Source: Cyanothece sp. UBA12306 (GTDB lineage: Bacteria; Cyanobacteriota; Cyanobacteriia; Cyanobacteriales; Microcystaceae). From it: DNA of 5,667 nt. The translations under genes were made by a program, and so were the position numbers. Location: positions 1-5,667 of the forward strand of contig DLXW01000327.1 of the NCBI GenBank assembly GCA_003448685.1, written 5' to 3'. Shown here in pieces: positions 4,782 through 5,667 of the stretch. Numbering within the stretch: the stretch's first letter is position 1; each line of letters opens with the position of its first letter. Under the pieces are notes generated by a model. That model did no database searches, was not told where the DNA came from, and saw only the letters and a program-made list of their open reading frames with translations.

Positions 4782-5657
4782 TTATGAACGATCCACATAG
4801 GATAAAACAGTCCCAGGTTTCGAGAGATCCCGATCAATTCTTATCAAGAATAAGCAACCATCATCAGTAATATGTCGCATAGACGTTGTAAAACTAGGAA
4901 CATAACCAATCCAGTCTTTAACGAATCGATAATCTCCTATATCACAGTAACCCGTTAAACAATATCCTTCTTCGTTGTAGCATTGAATCATCGGATAAAG
5001 TCCATCATAATGAGGTAAAATAGCTAACAACCAAACACCTCCCCCATTATTATCTCTTCTCAAAAATTTCTTTTTAGCTACTTCAAATTGAGTTGTTTGT
5101 GTGGTTCCCCAAGGTAAAAGTTTGCTATCTAATGCTGGAATAAACTCATTCATTCTAGCATCAGGATGATCAGTTGATGAGGCAATATATTTAAAAGGAA
5201 CTGTGCCATTTTCCATCCAAAGAATTTCTACTGGTTCATTGCTTAAAACCTTCCAGTTACCAACCCTAACTCCTGCGGGAATAAAAGAGTAACCATGTTT
5301 ATCTAATTGCCATTCTCCCAGTTGAATTACGCCACTAAGGACGAAAATCTCTAAATCAGCCGTAAATATTCCTGGAGGTGCTATAAATTGAGATGGTAAA
5401 CTTACCCTTGAAGTGGATGCACCACAATCATGCCAAGATAGTAATCGTCTGGTTGCTAAGGGGACAGTTTCTGGCATTCCCTGGATACGCCAATCTAATA
5501 TTTCTGGTACAGTATTAGAGTCAAAAAACTGGTATTGACGAGGGATATAGTCTGGAGAAATTGCGGTACTTCTCCCCGATAAATTCATCCGTCCCCTACC
5601 ATCTCCTCCCCAATCTTCTTTGATTGATGGGACTTCAAATTCACTATTAACCCACAT
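4782..5657 (-). CDS. Two-domain cupin-fold protein (ChrR/DUF4437-like), metal ligands mostly lost
   Basis: A 291-residue protein with two cupin-like halves. In the first, DLEIFVLSGVIQLGEWQL (101-118) and HGYSFIPAGVRVGNW (121-135) follow the cupin motif 1 and 2 spacing. In the second, NEEGYCLTGYCDIGDY (228-243), GYVPSF (251-256) and RHITDDGCLFLIRID (261-275) do the same. In half one the usual HxH before E103 is absent (GIFTADLE), and the motif 2 histidine after PAG is V132. In half two no HxH precedes the EE, and H262 is the only nearby histidine. Metal-dependent dioxygenase or isomerase activity is therefore doubtful, and small-molecule binding is more likely. The closest match by eye is the ChrR-type/DUF4437 cupins, but the family name is uncertain. 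The ATG at 5657-5655 has no in-frame stop upstream before the window ends, so the true start could be further right; M24 is an internal alternative. It converges on the hydrolase-like gene. Confidence 0.75.
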   Translation of the reverse strand: MWVNSEFEVPSIKEDWGGDGRGRMNLSGRSTAISPDYIPRQYQFFDSNTVPEILDWRIQGMPETVPLATRRLLSWHDCGASTSRVSLPSQFIAPPGIFTADLEIFVLSGVIQLGEWQLDKHGYSFIPAGVRVGNWKVLSNEPVEILWMENGTVPFKYIASSTDHPDARMNEFIPALDSKLLPWGTTQTTQFEVAKKKFLRRDNNGGGVWLLAILPHYDGLYPMIQCYNEEGYCLTGYCDIGDYRFVKDWIGYVPSFTTSMRHITDDGCLFLIRIDRDLSKPGTVLSYVDRS

Positions 5658-5667
5658 TCCGCACTTC

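Noticed and set aside
889..5657. Allantoin pathway made of allantoinase plus ureidoglycine aminohydrolase (AllE, also a bicupin)
   Set aside because: The cupin does not show AllE-like sequence or its metal ligands, and no allantoate amidohydrolase is present. The amidohydrolase alone cannot be called allantoinase.

Overview
The window looks like chromosomal DNA from an AT-rich cyanobacterium. Three copies of the cyanobacterial palindrome HIP1 (GCGATCGC) occur, at 237-244, 1648-1655 and 4195-4202. The HU protein begins with the cyanobacterial-type MNKGEL and keeps the RNPKTNEKM arm. No insertion sequence, tRNA, rRNA, CRISPR array or phage gene was seen. The genus cannot be fixed from this stretch.

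Layout from left to right. (1) 1-104, minus strand: the first 34 codons of a gene that runs off the left edge. Its reading frame looks like the N-terminus of threonine-phosphate decarboxylase CobD (cobalamin synthesis). It follows HU (120-401, minus) by 15 bases. (2) 402-888: a 487-base gap with the HU ribosome binding site and several inverted repeats, but no convincing gene. (3) 889-2349, minus: an intact cyclic-amidohydrolase of the hydantoinase/dihydropyrimidinase type. (4) 2496-3605, minus: an AbrB-family membrane protein made of two repeated halves, 146 bases upstream of the amidohydrolase and in the same direction. (5) 3606-3857: a divergent control region with a perfect 9+9 bp inverted repeat. 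It abuts a possible AbrB-side -10 and overlaps a possible plus-strand -35. (6) 3858-4688, plus: an alpha/beta-hydrolase-fold protein in which all three catalytic-triad positions appear substituted. (7) 4782-5657, minus, convergent with the previous gene: a two-cupin protein whose usual metal ligands are mostly missing. Its true start may lie beyond the right edge.

The HU/cobD end is housekeeping. The other four genes may be an accessory metabolic island. The membrane protein and amidohydrolase could be co-transcribed and divergently co-regulated with the hydrolase-like protein through the shared inverted repeat. An intact binuclear-metal amidohydrolase beside two binding folds that have lost canonical catalytic or metal residues is the most unusual feature here. 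Joint action on a cyclic amide is inference only, and no substrate can be named from the sequence.
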